NCBI RefSeq assembly: GCF_000725805.1 | Contig: NZ_KL647135.1 | Span: 62,001-126,000 of the forward strand | Origin: Streptomyces xanthophaeus | Lineage (GTDB): Bacteria > Actinomycetota > Actinomycetes > Streptomycetales > Streptomycetaceae | Direction: 5' to 3' | Length of the DNA: 64,000 bases | Shown: piece after piece, positions 1 through 8,662 of the stretch | How the letters are laid out: every line of letters begins with the position of its first letter | How positions within the stretch are numbered: position 1 is the stretch's first letter | The notes under the pieces: generated by a model | What the model was told of the DNA's origin: nothing | What the model saw: only the letters and a program-made list of their open reading frames with translations | Databases searched by the model: none | Position numbers and translations under genes: made by a program

Positions 1-852
1 GCCCTGGAAGTTGAAGGTCGTCTCGGTGAGCACCGCACCGCCGAGGAGTCCGCCGAGGTCGAGGCCGAACATGGTGACGATCGGGGTGAGGGTGGAGCGC
101 AGGGCGTGCTTGCGGATGACCACGCCCTCCTTGAGGCCCTTGGCGCGGGCGGTACGGATGTAGTCCTCGCCGAGGACCTCCAGCATCGTGGCGCGGGTGA
201 TGCGGGCGTAGGTGGCGGCGAAGAGGAAGGCCAGGGTGACCCAGGGCAGGATCAGGCTGTTGAGCCAGGCTCCTGGATCCTCGGTCAGGGGCTGGTAGTT
301 GGAGACGTCCAGCCAGCCGAGGCTGTAGACGAAGATCGCGGGAGCCACCATGCCGGTGAAGAAGATCGGCAGGGAGACGCCGGCGAGCGCGCCGACCATG
401 ACGGTGCGGTCGATGGCGGTGCGGCGCTTGAGCGCCGAGACCACACCGGTGGCCACACCTGCGATCACCCAGATCACGGCTGCGCCGAGGGCGAGCGAGA
501 GGGTGACCGGCATGCGGTCGAGCATCGTCTCCCAGACGGGCGCCTCGGTCTTGAAGGAGTAGCCGAAGCAGGGCGCCGCGCAGTGCGTGACGTCCGTGCC
601 GCCGTCGTAGTCGCGGCCGGCGAAGATGCCCTTGAGGAACATCAGGTACTGCTCGGAGATGGGCTTGTCGAAGCCCATCTTCACCCGGATGCCCGCCAGG
701 GCGGTCTCGTTGGTCTCGCGTCCGGCGTACATGAGCGCGGGGTCGCTGCCGGTCAGCTTCGGGACCGCGAAGAAGATGCCGAAGGTGACCACGGAGACCA
801 CCAGCAGCGTGGCGGCGACATTGAACAGACGCCGTATGAGGTAGACGAGCAC
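1..852 (-). CDS. Oligopeptide/dipeptide ABC transporter permease, DppB-like (3' end beyond window)
   Basis: This is the N-terminal 284 residues of an inner-membrane permease that would form half of the channel of a peptide importer. It begins at a GTG (852) with the typical DppB opening VLVYLIRRLFN and one hydrophobic helix, followed by an extracytoplasmic loop and several more membrane segments. The cytoplasmic EAA loop that docks onto the ATPase is visible as EDYIRTARAKGLKE near residue 245. The frame stays open to position 1, so the C-terminus and probably the ATPase genes lie to the left of the window. It is the third gene of the minus-strand set after the DppC-like permease and the solute-binding protein. 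No clear Shine-Dalgarno precedes the GTG. The family call is secure; the peptide substrate is unknown. Confidence 0.9.
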   Translation of the reverse strand, partial: MLVYLIRRLFNVAATLLVVSVVTFGIFFAVPKLTGSDPALMYAGRETNETALAGIRVKMGFDKPISEQYLMFLKGIFAGRDYDGGTDVTHCAAPCFGYSFKTEAPVWETMLDRMPVTLSLALGAAVIWVIAGVATGVVSALKRRTAIDRTVMVGALAGVSLPIFFTGMVAPAIFVYSLGWLDVSNYQPLTEDPGAWLNSLILPWVTLAFLFAATYARITRATMLEVLGEDYIRTARAKGLKEGVVIRKHALRSTLTPIVTMFGLDLGGLLGGAVLTETTFNFQG

Positions 853-873
853 TGCAGTCGGCCGCCCGGGGCG

Positions 874-908
874 GGTGGCCGCCGTCCCTCGTGGGGACGG
901 CGGCCACC
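874..908 (-). terminator. Perfect 15-bp hairpin between binding-protein gene and permease gene
   Basis: Arms 874-888 and 894-908 (GGTGGCCGCCGTCCC and its exact complement) are separated by five bases. The element lies between the stop of the solute-binding protein and the start of the downstream permease, both on the minus strand. No T-run follows. It could be a partial terminator or a 3' stabilising stem that makes binding-protein mRNA more abundant than permease mRNA, which is common in binding-protein operons. Confidence 0.7.
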
Positions 909-985
909 GCCTGCGGCCTTCACCTGCCCTTCGGACTAGCGCATGTGCGGTGAAGGCACTTACTTACGTACGTGCTGGCCTGCGG

Positions 986-2749
986 TTACTTGACGACGCC
1001 GAGCGTGGCGAGGTCGATCTTGCCCAACGAGTCGTTGAAGTAGACGTTGGTCAGGCGCGGGTTGTGGTAGACGAAGGCCTTGTCGAAGTTGATCGGGAGG
1101 TAGAGGGCCTTCTCCATGATCTTCTTGTTGATGTCCGTGTAGAACGGGGCCGCGGCCTCGGGCGTGGCGGCTGCGGCGGCCTTGTCGAAGAGCCCGTTGA
1201 TCTCGGGGTCGTTCAGCTCGGTGTAGTTGTTGTTGCCGTTCGGCAGGATGAACGAGCCGTCCACCAGCGGCTGCAGGAAGCCGGCGCCGGAGTTGTAGTC
1301 GGCGCCCCAGCCCATGACGATGATGCCGTAGTTCTTCTTCTTCACGTTCTCGGGCGAACCGATCGTGGAGGAGGAGAGCTTGCCGTCGTACTGGTCGATG
1401 GTCGCCTTGATGCCGACCTTCGCGAGCGCCGCCTGGAGGGACTCCGCGGACTTCACCTCGGGGGCGCGGTTGTTGCGCACGGCGATGGTGGTCTCGAAGC
1501 CGTCCGGCTTGCCGCAGGCCTTGAGGGCCTCCTTGGCCTTGGCCTCCTGCGGCTCGCCCTTCGTCAGACCGAAGGGGTCGTAGGACTTGTCCGAGCCGGG
1601 GATGCCGGGCGGCAGCATGTTGGCGCCGAGGTCACCGCTGGTCGGGCCGCCGCGGGCGGTCTGGAGCGACTTCGGGTCGGCCGCGTAGATGACGGCCTTG
1701 CGGCACTCGATGTTGTCGAACGGCGCGACCGTCTGCGGGAAGGCGAAGTAGCGGATGTAGCCCGTGAAGGGGTTGTCCGCGTTCTTCTTGAGGTTCTCGT
1801 CCTTGAGGACCTTGTTCTTGCCGGCCTGCTGCATGCCCGTGCCGTCGACCGCGAGGTCGATGTCACCGGACAGCAGGCGCTGGTCCATGTCGTCCGGGTT
1901 GGTGGTCACCGTGAAGGAGACCTTGTCCGGCAGGCCCGTGCGGATCGTGTCCGTCTTCGGGTCCCACTGGTCGTTGCGGACGAAGGTGGCGCCCTTGCCG
2001 GCGGTGAAGCTCTCCACCTTGTACGGGCCGGTGGCGATCGGCTTGTTGGTGTAGGTGGCGCCCTGGTCCTTGCCCGCCGGGACCGGCGAGGAGGACGGCA
2101 TGGCCAGCAGGTAGCTGAAGTCGGAGTTGGCGCTCGCCAGGTTGAAGACGATGGTCTTGTCGTCCGGCGTCTCGACGGACTTCAGACCCATCTTGTTCGG
2201 GTCGGTGTCCTTGTACGGGCCGGGGTACTTCTGGCCCTGGTCGAGCATGTCGATCAGGTACGTGGGACCGCCGGACAGCACGTCCTGCGCGAAGACGCGC
2301 TCGATGCCGTACTTGATGTCCTTCGAGGTGATCGGCGAGCCGTCCTCGAACTTGACGCCGTCCTTGATCTTGAGCGTGTAGGTCTTGCCGTCGTTGCTCA
2401 GCACCGGCAGGGCCTCGGCGAGGTCCGGGACCAGCTTGGTGCCCGCCTCGCCCGGCTTGCTGTCGTACGCGAGCAGCTGGCGCACGTACAGGCGCTGCAT
2501 GTTCCACACGAAGCCGTAGTAGGCACGCGCCGGGTCGAGGTAGTCGACGTCCTGCGGGGACCAGAGCTTGAGCTCTCCGCCCTTCGCGGTGGACGGGTTC
2601 ACCACGCCGGTGGTCGCGGCGTTGAAGGCGGCGGCGCCGCCCCCCTTGCCCTCTTCCTTCTTCTCGCCGTCCTTGCCACCGCACGCGGCGGTCAGGGACA
2701 GGGCGGCGATCACGGCGGTGATCGCGAGTGCCTGCTTTCTGCGGATCAC
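986..2749 (-). CDS. ABC transporter solute-binding lipoprotein, SBP_bac_5 (peptide-binding) family
   Basis: A 587-residue extracellular receptor for an oligopeptide-type ABC importer. The leader MIRRKQALAITAVIAALSL ends in the lipobox LTAACG, so Cys23 would be lipidated and the protein tethered outside the membrane. It is followed by a Gly/Lys-rich linker and a long SBP_bac_5 body. Length fits the DppA/OppA family (500-600). The start is GTG at 2749 with a good GGAGG at 2760-2764. It sits 41 bp after the DppC-like permease and 133 bp before the DppB-like permease on the same strand, so the three are probably one operon with a hairpin after this gene. The ligand cannot be predicted from sequence alone. 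Confidence 0.93.
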   Translation of the reverse strand: MIRRKQALAITAVIAALSLTAACGGKDGEKKEEGKGGGAAAFNAATTGVVNPSTAKGGELKLWSPQDVDYLDPARAYYGFVWNMQRLYVRQLLAYDSKPGEAGTKLVPDLAEALPVLSNDGKTYTLKIKDGVKFEDGSPITSKDIKYGIERVFAQDVLSGGPTYLIDMLDQGQKYPGPYKDTDPNKMGLKSVETPDDKTIVFNLASANSDFSYLLAMPSSSPVPAGKDQGATYTNKPIATGPYKVESFTAGKGATFVRNDQWDPKTDTIRTGLPDKVSFTVTTNPDDMDQRLLSGDIDLAVDGTGMQQAGKNKVLKDENLKKNADNPFTGYIRYFAFPQTVAPFDNIECRKAVIYAADPKSLQTARGGPTSGDLGANMLPPGIPGSDKSYDPFGLTKGEPQEAKAKEALKACGKPDGFETTIAVRNNRAPEVKSAESLQAALAKVGIKATIDQYDGKLSSSTIGSPENVKKKNYGIIVMGWGADYNSGAGFLQPLVDGSFILPNGNNNYTELNDPEINGLFDKAAAAATPEAAAPFYTDINKKIMEKALYLPINFDKAFVYHNPRLTNVYFNDSLGKIDLATLGVVK

Positions 2750-2790
2750 GTTTGTCCAACCTCCATAGGTGGGTGAAGCGTTGAAGCGGT

Positions 2791-3783
2791 TCAGCTGCCC
2801 TTGGGGTCGAGTGCGTCACGCAGCCCGTCCCCGAAGAGGTTGAACGCCAGGACGGTGATGAAGATCGTGATACCGGGGACCACCATGTACATGGGGTCGT
2901 CCTGGTAGATGGGGACGGCGTCGGACAGCATCTTTCCCCAGGAGGCCGTCGGCGGCTTGACGCCGGCGCCGAGGAAGCTGAGGGCCGCCTCCGTCAGGAT
3001 GTTGGTCGGGATGATCAGCGTCGCGTAGACGAGGATCGGGGCGACCAGGTTGGGCAGCAGCTCCTTGATCAGGATGTAGCCGCGGCCTGCTCCCAGGCTG
3101 CGTGCGGCCTCGACGTACTCGCGCTCCCGCAGGGAGATCGTCTGGCCTCGGACGATGCGGCCGATGTACGGCCATCCGAAGAAGCCGATGACGACGATCA
3201 GTACGCCCATCCGGACGCCCGAACCCGAGAACCCCCAGAGGGAGTTGGGGACGACGGAGACCAGGGCGATGGTGAACAGCAGCTGCGGGAAGGCCAGCAG
3301 CAGGTCCATCACGCGGCTGATGACCCCGTCGACCCAGCCGCCGAGGAACCCGGCGAGCGCGCCGAGCAGGCTGCCGATGATGACCGACACGAAGGCCGCC
3401 AGGAAGGCGACGACCAGCGAGATCCGGGCACCGTAGACGATGCGGCTGAACACGTCGCGCCCGTTGGTGGGTTCGACGCCCAGCAGGAAGTCGGAGCTCA
3501 TGCCGCCGAAGGAACCGATCGGCGTGCCCAGGTCCGGGTCGATCAGGTCCTCGTGGAACTCGTTGGGCGGGTGGCCCAGCAGGCTCACGATCTGCGGGGC
3601 GAAGACCGCCACCAGGATCAGGAGGATCACGACCACGCCGCCGGTCAGCGCGACCTTGTCGCGCTTGAGCCGCATCCAGGCGATGCGGCCGGGCGAGCGG
3701 CCTTCGATGGCCTTGGCAGGGACGTCGGCTACGGACACGGGTGCGGGGGTTTCCGCGCTCGTGTCATGCAGTGGTGCCGTCAT
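2791..3783 (-). CDS. Oligopeptide/dipeptide ABC transporter permease, DppC-like
   Basis: A 330-residue integral membrane permease, the other channel half of the peptide importer. A cytoplasmic N-terminus of about 45 residues (MTAPLHDTSAETPAP...) precedes a first helix near residues 50-70 and then the BPD_transp_1 domain. The EAA loop reads EREYVEAARSLGAGRGYILI. An in-frame extension to 4116 exists, but the ATG at 3783 has GAGGGG at 3795-3800 and gives the normal family length, so it is preferred. It is the first gene of the minus-strand operon; the promoter should lie in the 3784-4277 gap. Confidence 0.92.
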   Translation of the reverse strand: MTAPLHDTSAETPAPVSVADVPAKAIEGRSPGRIAWMRLKRDKVALTGGVVVILLILVAVFAPQIVSLLGHPPNEFHEDLIDPDLGTPIGSFGGMSSDFLLGVEPTNGRDVFSRIVYGARISLVVAFLAAFVSVIIGSLLGALAGFLGGWVDGVISRVMDLLLAFPQLLFTIALVSVVPNSLWGFSGSGVRMGVLIVVIGFFGWPYIGRIVRGQTISLREREYVEAARSLGAGRGYILIKELLPNLVAPILVYATLIIPTNILTEAALSFLGAGVKPPTASWGKMLSDAVPIYQDDPMYMVVPGITIFITVLAFNLFGDGLRDALDPKGS

Positions 3784-4277
3784 CGTGGTGGGGACCCCTC
3801 TCGGCCGACGGGTGGCCGGCCCATGCCCGCCGCTGTGGCGGCGTTGGTGCGGAGTGGCGCTCGGAGTGCGTGGGATACACAGGACGCGTGTGACATGCAG
3901 GAATTGCGTGCAGGAACTACCGGCGGTGCTGTGTGGGACAACAAGCGAAGTGCACGTGCCGAGCCGGGTCGTGAAGGACTGACCGGCTCTTGGGTGGGGA
4001 GTCTTCATCGGGCGCTCAAGCGCCCGCCAGACCTCCCGGGGATGTGATGCGCAACCGTGATCTGCATCTACACCTTCCGTTATCCGAACCGCCGTCTCTG
4101 TTGAGCGGTGAAACACTGCCCGTTCGGCCCGGAACGGACATCCTTCCCAACTGCCATAACAGGCATGCTTCTTGGGCGGACCTCCGGATACGCCGAAGGC
4201 CGCACCGATGGGATCGATGCGGCCTTCGAGACGGATGTCTCAATATGCGGATACAGCGGCAGGGCGACGGCCCCGGT
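3784..4277. other. 494-bp intergenic region upstream of the peptide transporter operon
   Basis: No convincing gene is seen on either strand. The part near 3900-4150 is less G+C rich than its surroundings, as expected of a promoter region for the minus-strand transporter operon. The left-facing hairpin at 4195-4227 ends the neighbouring sseB-like gene. I could not assign a firm -35/-10 pair. Confidence 0.6.
4195..4227 (-). terminator. Hairpin downstream of the first SseB-family gene
   Basis: Arms 4195-4209 and 4213-4227 pair over 15 positions with one G-T mismatch and a three-base loop. It lies 50 bp after the minus-strand stop codon at 4278 and is a probable intrinsic terminator without a T-run, the usual form in Streptomyces. 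Confidence 0.7.
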
Positions 4278-5018
4278 TCAGTACGACGGCGCCTGGCCCT
4301 CGCGGTCGTAGAAGGGTCGGGTCTGCGCCCGCAGCCACATCGCCACCGGGTCGTGCTCGTCGGCCAGGGCGACCGTGCACACCGGGACGCCCTCGGGGAC
4401 CACCCCGACCGACTGGCGCATCATCTCGCGTACGGACTCCAGCGCGGGCGCGGAGGCGTCGTACAGGTCCAGCCCGACCGCGAGGTACGGCGAGCCGAGC
4501 GCGGGCTGCACCCAGGCCCGGCGCAGCGACCGGACGGCCGGGGTGCGGTGCGCGTGCTGGGTCAGCAGCCCGTAGAACTGCGGCAGCTCGATGGCGGGCT
4601 CGGACAGCCGCAGCGGTCCGGCCGGCATCCGGTCCAGGCCGGTCGCGATCCGGCGCAGGTCGGCCCAGGGGACGCCGAGGCCGCCGCCCTGGGCGTGCGG
4701 GTTGAGCCACAGCCCCCAGCGGTCCGGATACAGGGCGCGCGCGATGTCCCGCCCGGTGACCACCTCGTAGCCCCGGTTCCAGCCGCTGGCGGCCAGTTCC
4801 TGCGGCGAGGTCACGCAGGGCGCGTAACCGAGGCTCTCGACCTCCATGCCGCCGTACTGGGCGTCCGGCGAACCCGGCCGCCCCTGCCAGAGCAGCATCC
4901 ACAGCCGGCCCTCGGCGAGGGCGTGCAGGAGCGACTCGTAGCTCTCGTAGCGCCCGGGAGTCACCTGGCGCAGCATGTGCTCGACCTGCCCGGCCGCGGC
5001 CGTGCCTGACGCACTCAC
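4278..5018 (-). CDS. SseB family protein (enhanced serine sensitivity)
   Basis: A 246-residue soluble protein with no signal peptide or membrane segment. It has the two-part SseB layout: an N-terminal domain at about residues 25-130 and a C-terminal domain from about 150 to the end, which closes with a PFYDREG motif. SseB is named for the serine-sensitivity phenotype of Escherichia coli when it is overexpressed; its biochemical role is not settled. The longest frame starts at 5057, but GTG 5018 has AGAGGGG six bases upstream and is preferred. A second SseB-family gene lies directly upstream on the same strand (61 bp gap), and both stand next to the glycine/serine genes. That context suggests a link to serine handling, but this is inference. 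Confidence 0.85.
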   Translation of the reverse strand: MSASGTAAAGQVEHMLRQVTPGRYESYESLLHALAEGRLWMLLWQGRPGSPDAQYGGMEVESLGYAPCVTSPQELAASGWNRGYEVVTGRDIARALYPDRWGLWLNPHAQGGGLGVPWADLRRIATGLDRMPAGPLRLSEPAIELPQFYGLLTQHAHRTPAVRSLRRAWVQPALGSPYLAVGLDLYDASAPALESVREMMRQSVGVVPEGVPVCTVALADEHDPVAMWLRAQTRPFYDREGQAPSY

Positions 5019-5079
5019 CCGGTACCCCTCTTCGTCTCTTCTTCCGCCCGTCGTCAACGCGTGAACAGCTTAAGCGGCC

Positions 5080-5814
5080 CTACGGGACGTAGAAGGGGCG
5101 TACGCGCTCACGAATCCAGTCCGTCACCGGGTCCTGCACGGCGTCCAGGAGGATCAACTGCACGGGCCAGGGCGCCGGGACGCGCGCCAGGGCCCGCCCG
5201 AGCGCCTCCATCGGGGCGTTCTGCGCCTCGGGATCCCATCCCACCAGCCGGACACCGACGAACAGCTGCGGGTCCCCGCCCTCGACGCTGGCGAGGCAGC
5301 GGTGGGCGGCCGCGACCGCCCCGCAGGCCCGGAACTCCTCGGCGGCGGCCGCCAGGAAGTCCACCGGGTCCTCCTGCCAGTCGGGCTCGTAGAGCCGGAC
5401 CCGGCCGCCGGTGGCCGGCCCGTCGAGCGGGGTCCGCCCGGCCCGGCACAGCTCGGCGACGGCGGGCGGGGGCAGCGGGACGCCGACCGCGCCCTCGGGG
5501 TTCACGGCGATGCCGAGCTGCGGGGGCAGCCCGCGGGCGAATTCGACGGCGGGGGCCACGGCGAAGTCCGTACCGGGACCGACGCAGGCGAGGAACTGGG
5601 CCTCGGAGCTGTAGACGGGGACGTACGCCGCCCCGCCGATCTCCATCGTGGGCAGGCTGAGGCCGGCCGAATCGGGGCCGCCACCGCCGGGCAGCGGCAC
5701 CCACACCTGGCTGCGCCCGAGCACCTCCAGGATCCGCCCCCCGGCGTCCGGCTGCCCCAGTGCCGCCCCGAGCACCTGCTCCAGCTCATTCCCCGGCCAG
5801 CCGCTGCCCTGCAT
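5080..5814 (-). CDS. SseB family protein, second tandem copy
   Basis: A 244-residue cytosolic protein with the same two-domain SseB organisation as its neighbour and the same ending (RPFYVP against RPFYDRE). The N-terminal domain (about residues 25-130) carries MEIGGAAYVPVYSSEAQFLA, a typical SseB segment. ATG 5814 has GGAGG about eleven bases upstream. The pair diverge strongly along most of their length, so this is an old duplication rather than a recent one. It probably forms a minus-strand operon with the downstream copy and perhaps with the P-loop ATPase gene 93 bp upstream. Confidence 0.87.
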   Translation of the reverse strand: MQGSGWPGNELEQVLGAALGQPDAGGRILEVLGRSQVWVPLPGGGGPDSAGLSLPTMEIGGAAYVPVYSSEAQFLACVGPGTDFAVAPAVEFARGLPPQLGIAVNPEGAVGVPLPPPAVAELCRAGRTPLDGPATGGRVRLYEPDWQEDPVDFLAAAAEEFRACGAVAAAHRCLASVEGGDPQLFVGVRLVGWDPEAQNAPMEALGRALARVPAPWPVQLILLDAVQDPVTDWIRERVRPFYVP

Positions 5815-5907
5815 GTGCCGTTGCCTCCGTCGGTTCCGGTTCGCGGTGTGTGGTGTGTGGTGTGGTCCAGAGGTTATCGCTGCGCCGCCGGGCGCCCGAG
5901 CCGGGGC

Positions 5908-6585
5908 TCAGCCGTGGAAGGAGATCCGCGTCACGGCCGCCGCGGAGCGGCGGTCCAGCAGGGTCACCGAGGCGCAGCCGGCCGGCGGCCGGCCCGACTC
6001 GGCGTCGCGCAGCAGCCGGGCCACCGCCCCGCGGTGGCGGGCGAAGGCGTACGCGGACACGCGCCGGCCCCGGGCGGCCTGCCCGGCCAGGGCCTCCTCG
6101 GCGCTGCTGTCCAGCAGCAGCAGGTGCAGCGCCCGGCCCCGGCGGCGCGCGGCGGCCGCGAGCAGGCCCCGTACCCAGGTCTGGGTGCCGCAGTCGTGGA
6201 CGACGACCGAGGCTCCGGAGCGCAGGGTCCGCCAGAGCCCCCAGTAGTGCGCGGCCCGGACCAGCGGGCGGTACACGGCGTAGGGGAGGGCGCCCGGCAT
6301 CAGACGCTCCCAGCGCTCGCGGGTGTCCTGGGAGTCGATGGAGCCGCCGTCGGCGGCGGCGCGCTTGATCAGGGTGCTCTTGCCGCCGCCCGGCAGGCCG
6401 GAGACCACGACGATGTCGCCCTCGGCGAAGCCGAGCGGGAACCCCGGCCTCGGCGGGCCGTTCCCGGGCCAGCGCAGGTCGCGTACCCGGCCGAGCCCGG
6501 CTTCCGGCGGGGCCGGTCGCACGCGGCGCTGCGCCGGGACCCCGTCCACGGTCCCGGTCGTCGCCAGCAGTCCGAATCTCCGCAC
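5908..6585 (-). CDS. P-loop ATPase / predicted kinase (AAA, zeta-toxin-like fold)
   Basis: A 225-residue cytosolic protein with a clear Walker A at residues 63-71 (GLPGGGKST) and a downstream ASVVVHDCGT segment that would carry the Walker B-like acidic residue. The order fits small-molecule kinases and predicted AAA kinases rather than ABC or motor ATPases. GTG 6585 with GGGGGAGG just upstream is chosen over a far longer reading frame that runs antisense through gcvT. It faces away from the glycine riboswitch and gcvT, leaving a 453-bp divergent region. The substrate is unknown. Confidence 0.78.
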   Translation of the reverse strand: MRRFGLLATTGTVDGVPAQRRVRPAPPEAGLGRVRDLRWPGNGPPRPGFPLGFAEGDIVVVSGLPGGGKSTLIKRAAADGGSIDSQDTRERWERLMPGALPYAVYRPLVRAAHYWGLWRTLRSGASVVVHDCGTQTWVRGLLAAAARRRGRALHLLLLDSSAEEALAGQAARGRRVSAYAFARHRGAVARLLRDAESGRPPAGCASVTLLDRRSAAAVTRISFHG

Positions 6586-6773
6586 CGTGCTCGCCTCCCC
6601 CGATTCGGGTCGCCTGGACCCATGCCCACTGAGTGTAAAGAGACGGTAATCCGACAGTCGCGGTTCCGGTCGGGCTGCCCGAAGCGCGGACAGACTTCCG
6701 GGCCCGCACGCCCGATCACGACCATGGCGTGCAATGATGTGCGCCATCTGGACCAACTGCATACCGGCCGCTT

Positions 6774-7000
6774 GAATCCGCGCGGGAGAGTCCCGGCACG
6801 CCGCAAGGCCGTGCGCGGGCGCCGAAGGAGCAAGAACCTCCCTTGAATCTCTCAGGCCCCGTACCGCGTGGATGAGGCAGATCTGAAAAGCGAGCTGCTG
6901 TGCAGCTCCACCCAAGGTGCAAGTCGAGGTCCCCTTGATAGGGGGAACTCTCGGCGAACCTCTCAGGTTCCGATGACAGATGGGGAGGAACGTCCTCGTC
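6774..7000 (+). ncRNA. Tandem glycine riboswitch (two aptamers) upstream of gcvT
   Basis: The first aptamer (about 6776-6893) shows the conserved glycine-aptamer elements in order: CGGGAGAGT, GCCGAAGGAGCAA, GAATCTCTCAGGC and GGATGAGGCAGATCTG. A second (about 6900-6990) repeats GGTCCCCTTGATAGGG, CTCGGCGAACCTCTCAGG and CGATGACAGATGGGGAGG. Two adjacent aptamers before a glycine cleavage gene are the classical arrangement. By family knowledge, glycine binding turns the downstream genes on. The small stem GAGGA-ACG-TCCTC at 6985-6997 may be part of the switching platform, 40 bases before the gcvT start. Confidence 0.92.
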
Positions 7001-7038
7001 ATGTCATGTCGATGCCCTGGGACCCGGGAGCCACACCC

Positions 7039-8154
7039 ATGAGCACTGCCCCCCGTCTGACCGCCCTCGATGCGCTGCACCGTTCCCTCGGTGCGACCAT
7101 GACCGACTTCGCGGGCTGGGACATGCCGCTGCGGTACGCCAGCGAGCGCGACGAGCACAACGCCGTACGCACCAAGGCCGGTCTCTTCGACCTCTCCCAC
7201 ATGGGCGAGATCACGCTGACCGGCCCGGAGGCCGTCAAGGCCCTGGACTACGCGCTGGTCGGCAACATCTCCACCGTCGGCGTCGGCCGCGCCCGCTACA
7301 CGCACATCTGTCAGGAGGACGGCGGGATCGTCGACGACCTGATCGTCTACCGCCTCGGCGAGACCGAGTACATGGTCGTCGCCAACGCCTCCAACGCCCA
7401 GGTCGTCCTGGACGCCCTGACCGAGCGTGCCGCCGGCTTCGACACCGTGGTCCGTGACGACCGCGACGCGTACGCGCTGCTCGCGGTGCAGGGCCCGGAG
7501 TCCCCCGGCATCCTCGCCTCGCTCACCGACGCCGACCTGGACGGCCTGAAGTACTACGCCGGCCTGCCGGGCACGGTCGCCGGGGTGCCCGCGCTGATCG
7601 CGCGTACGGGCTACACCGGCGAGGACGGCTTCGAGCTGTTCGTCGCCCCCGAGCACGCCGTGGAGCTGTGGCAGGCGCTGACCAAGGCGGGCGAGGGCGT
7701 CGGCCTGGTCCCGGCCGGCCTGTCCTGCCGCGACACCCTGCGCCTGGAGGCGGGCATGCCGCTGTACGGGCACGAGCTGACCACCTCCCTCACCCCGTTC
7801 GACGCGGGGCTGGGCCGGGTCGTGAAGTTCGAGAAGGAGGGCGACTTCGTGGGCCGCGCCGCCCTGGAGGCCGCCGCCGAGCGCGCCGCCTCCAAGGAGC
7901 CCCGCAAGCTCGTCGGCCTGATCGCCGAGGGCCGCCGCGTCCCGCGCGCCGGATTCCCGGTCGTGTCCGGCGGAGAGGTCATCGGCGAGGTCACCTCGGG
8001 CGCCCCGTCCCCGACGCTGGGCAAGCCGATCGCGATGGCGTACGTCGACGCGGCCCACGCCGCGCCCGGCACCTCCGGCGTCGGCGTCGACATTCGCGGT
8101 ACGCATGAGGCGTACGAGGTCGTGGCCCTGCCGTTCTACAAGCGGCAGAAGTAA
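7039..8154 (+). CDS. gcvT: Aminomethyltransferase, glycine cleavage T protein
   Basis: A 371-residue protein that moves the aminomethyl carbon from lipoyl-GcvH to tetrahydrofolate and releases ammonia. The N-terminal region carries the family blocks [10 protein letters not shown] and [10 protein letters not shown], and the C-terminal barrel domain begins around residue 275. ATG 7039 has GGGAG at 7026-7030 and gives the normal GcvT length; the in-frame upstream ATG codons run into the riboswitch. It is the first gene after the glycine riboswitch and is followed by gcvH (112 bp) and glyA. The decarboxylase gcvP is not in the window, as is common in Streptomyces. Confidence 0.97.
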   Translation: MSTAPRLTALDALHRSLGATMTDFAGWDMPLRYASERDEHNAVRTKAGLFDLSHMGEITLTGPEAVKALDYALVGNISTVGVGRARYTHICQEDGGIVDDLIVYRLGETEYMVVANASNAQVVLDALTERAAGFDTVVRDDRDAYALLAVQGPESPGILASLTDADLDGLKYYAGLPGTVAGVPALIARTGYTGEDGFELFVAPEHAVELWQALTKAGEGVGLVPAGLSCRDTLRLEAGMPLYGHELTTSLTPFDAGLGRVVKFEKEGDFVGRAALEAAAERAASKEPRKLVGLIAEGRRVPRAGFPVVSGGEVIGEVTSGAPSPTLGKPIAMAYVDAAHAAPGTSGVGVDIRGTHEAYEVVALPFYKRQK

Positions 8155-8266
8155 TCATCGACGCTCTCAGCCGTACGGGTCGCCCCTCGGGCGTGCCGTG
8201 GGGCTCCGTCTCAGTACCCAAGACCACCGTTGGTATCCACTCCCCCGCATCCAGGAGAATCAGGTC

Positions 8267-8647
8267 ATGAGCAACCCCGAGAAGCTGCGTTACACCAAGG
8301 AGCACGAGTGGCTGTCGGACGCCGTGGACGGCGTCGCGACGGTCGGCATCACGGAGTTCGCGGCCAACGCGCTCGGTGACGTCGTCTACGCCCAGCTCCC
8401 CGAGGTCGGCGACACCGTGACCGAGGGCGAGACCTGCGGCGAGCTGGAGTCGACCAAGTCGGTCAGCGACCTGTACTCCCCCGTCTCCGGCGAGATCGTC
8501 GAGTCCAACCAGGACGTCGTGGAGGACCCCTCGCTGGTGAACTCCGCTCCCTTCGAGGGTGGCTGGCTCTTCAAGGTGCGCCTCTCGGAGGAGCCGAAGG
8601 ACGCGCTCTCCGCCGAGGAGTACGCCGCACTCACCGCCGGTAACTGA
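8267..8647 (+). CDS. gcvH: Glycine cleavage system H protein (lipoyl carrier)
   Basis: A 126-residue lipoyl protein that shuttles the methylamine intermediate between the P, T and L proteins. The lipoyl attachment motif [11 protein letters not shown] places the modified lysine at residue 64. ATG 8267 has AGGAG at about 8253-8257. Length matches the family (125-130). It is followed after 15 bp by glyA, so the three genes gcvT-gcvH-glyA are probably co-transcribed under the glycine riboswitch. Confidence 0.98.
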   Translation: MSNPEKLRYTKEHEWLSDAVDGVATVGITEFAANALGDVVYAQLPEVGDTVTEGETCGELESTKSVSDLYSPVSGEIVESNQDVVEDPSLVNSAPFEGGWLFKVRLSEEPKDALSAEEYAALTAGN

Positions 8648-8662
8648 CCCCAGGGGACCCTG

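Noticed and set aside
106..939. A plus-strand frame over the truncated permease gene at the left edge
   Set aside because: The minus strand reads as a DppB-like permease with an EAA loop; the plus frame has charge-rich composition and no family features.
875..2776. A plus-strand 633-codon frame across the solute-binding protein gene
   Set aside because: It is the antisense shadow of a clear SBP_bac_5 gene with a lipobox and ribosome site on the minus strand.
5908..8106. A long 732-codon protein ending in the P-loop ATPase
   Set aside because: The upstream part is antisense to gcvT and the riboswitch. GTG 6585 has a strong ribosome site and gives a normal-sized kinase.
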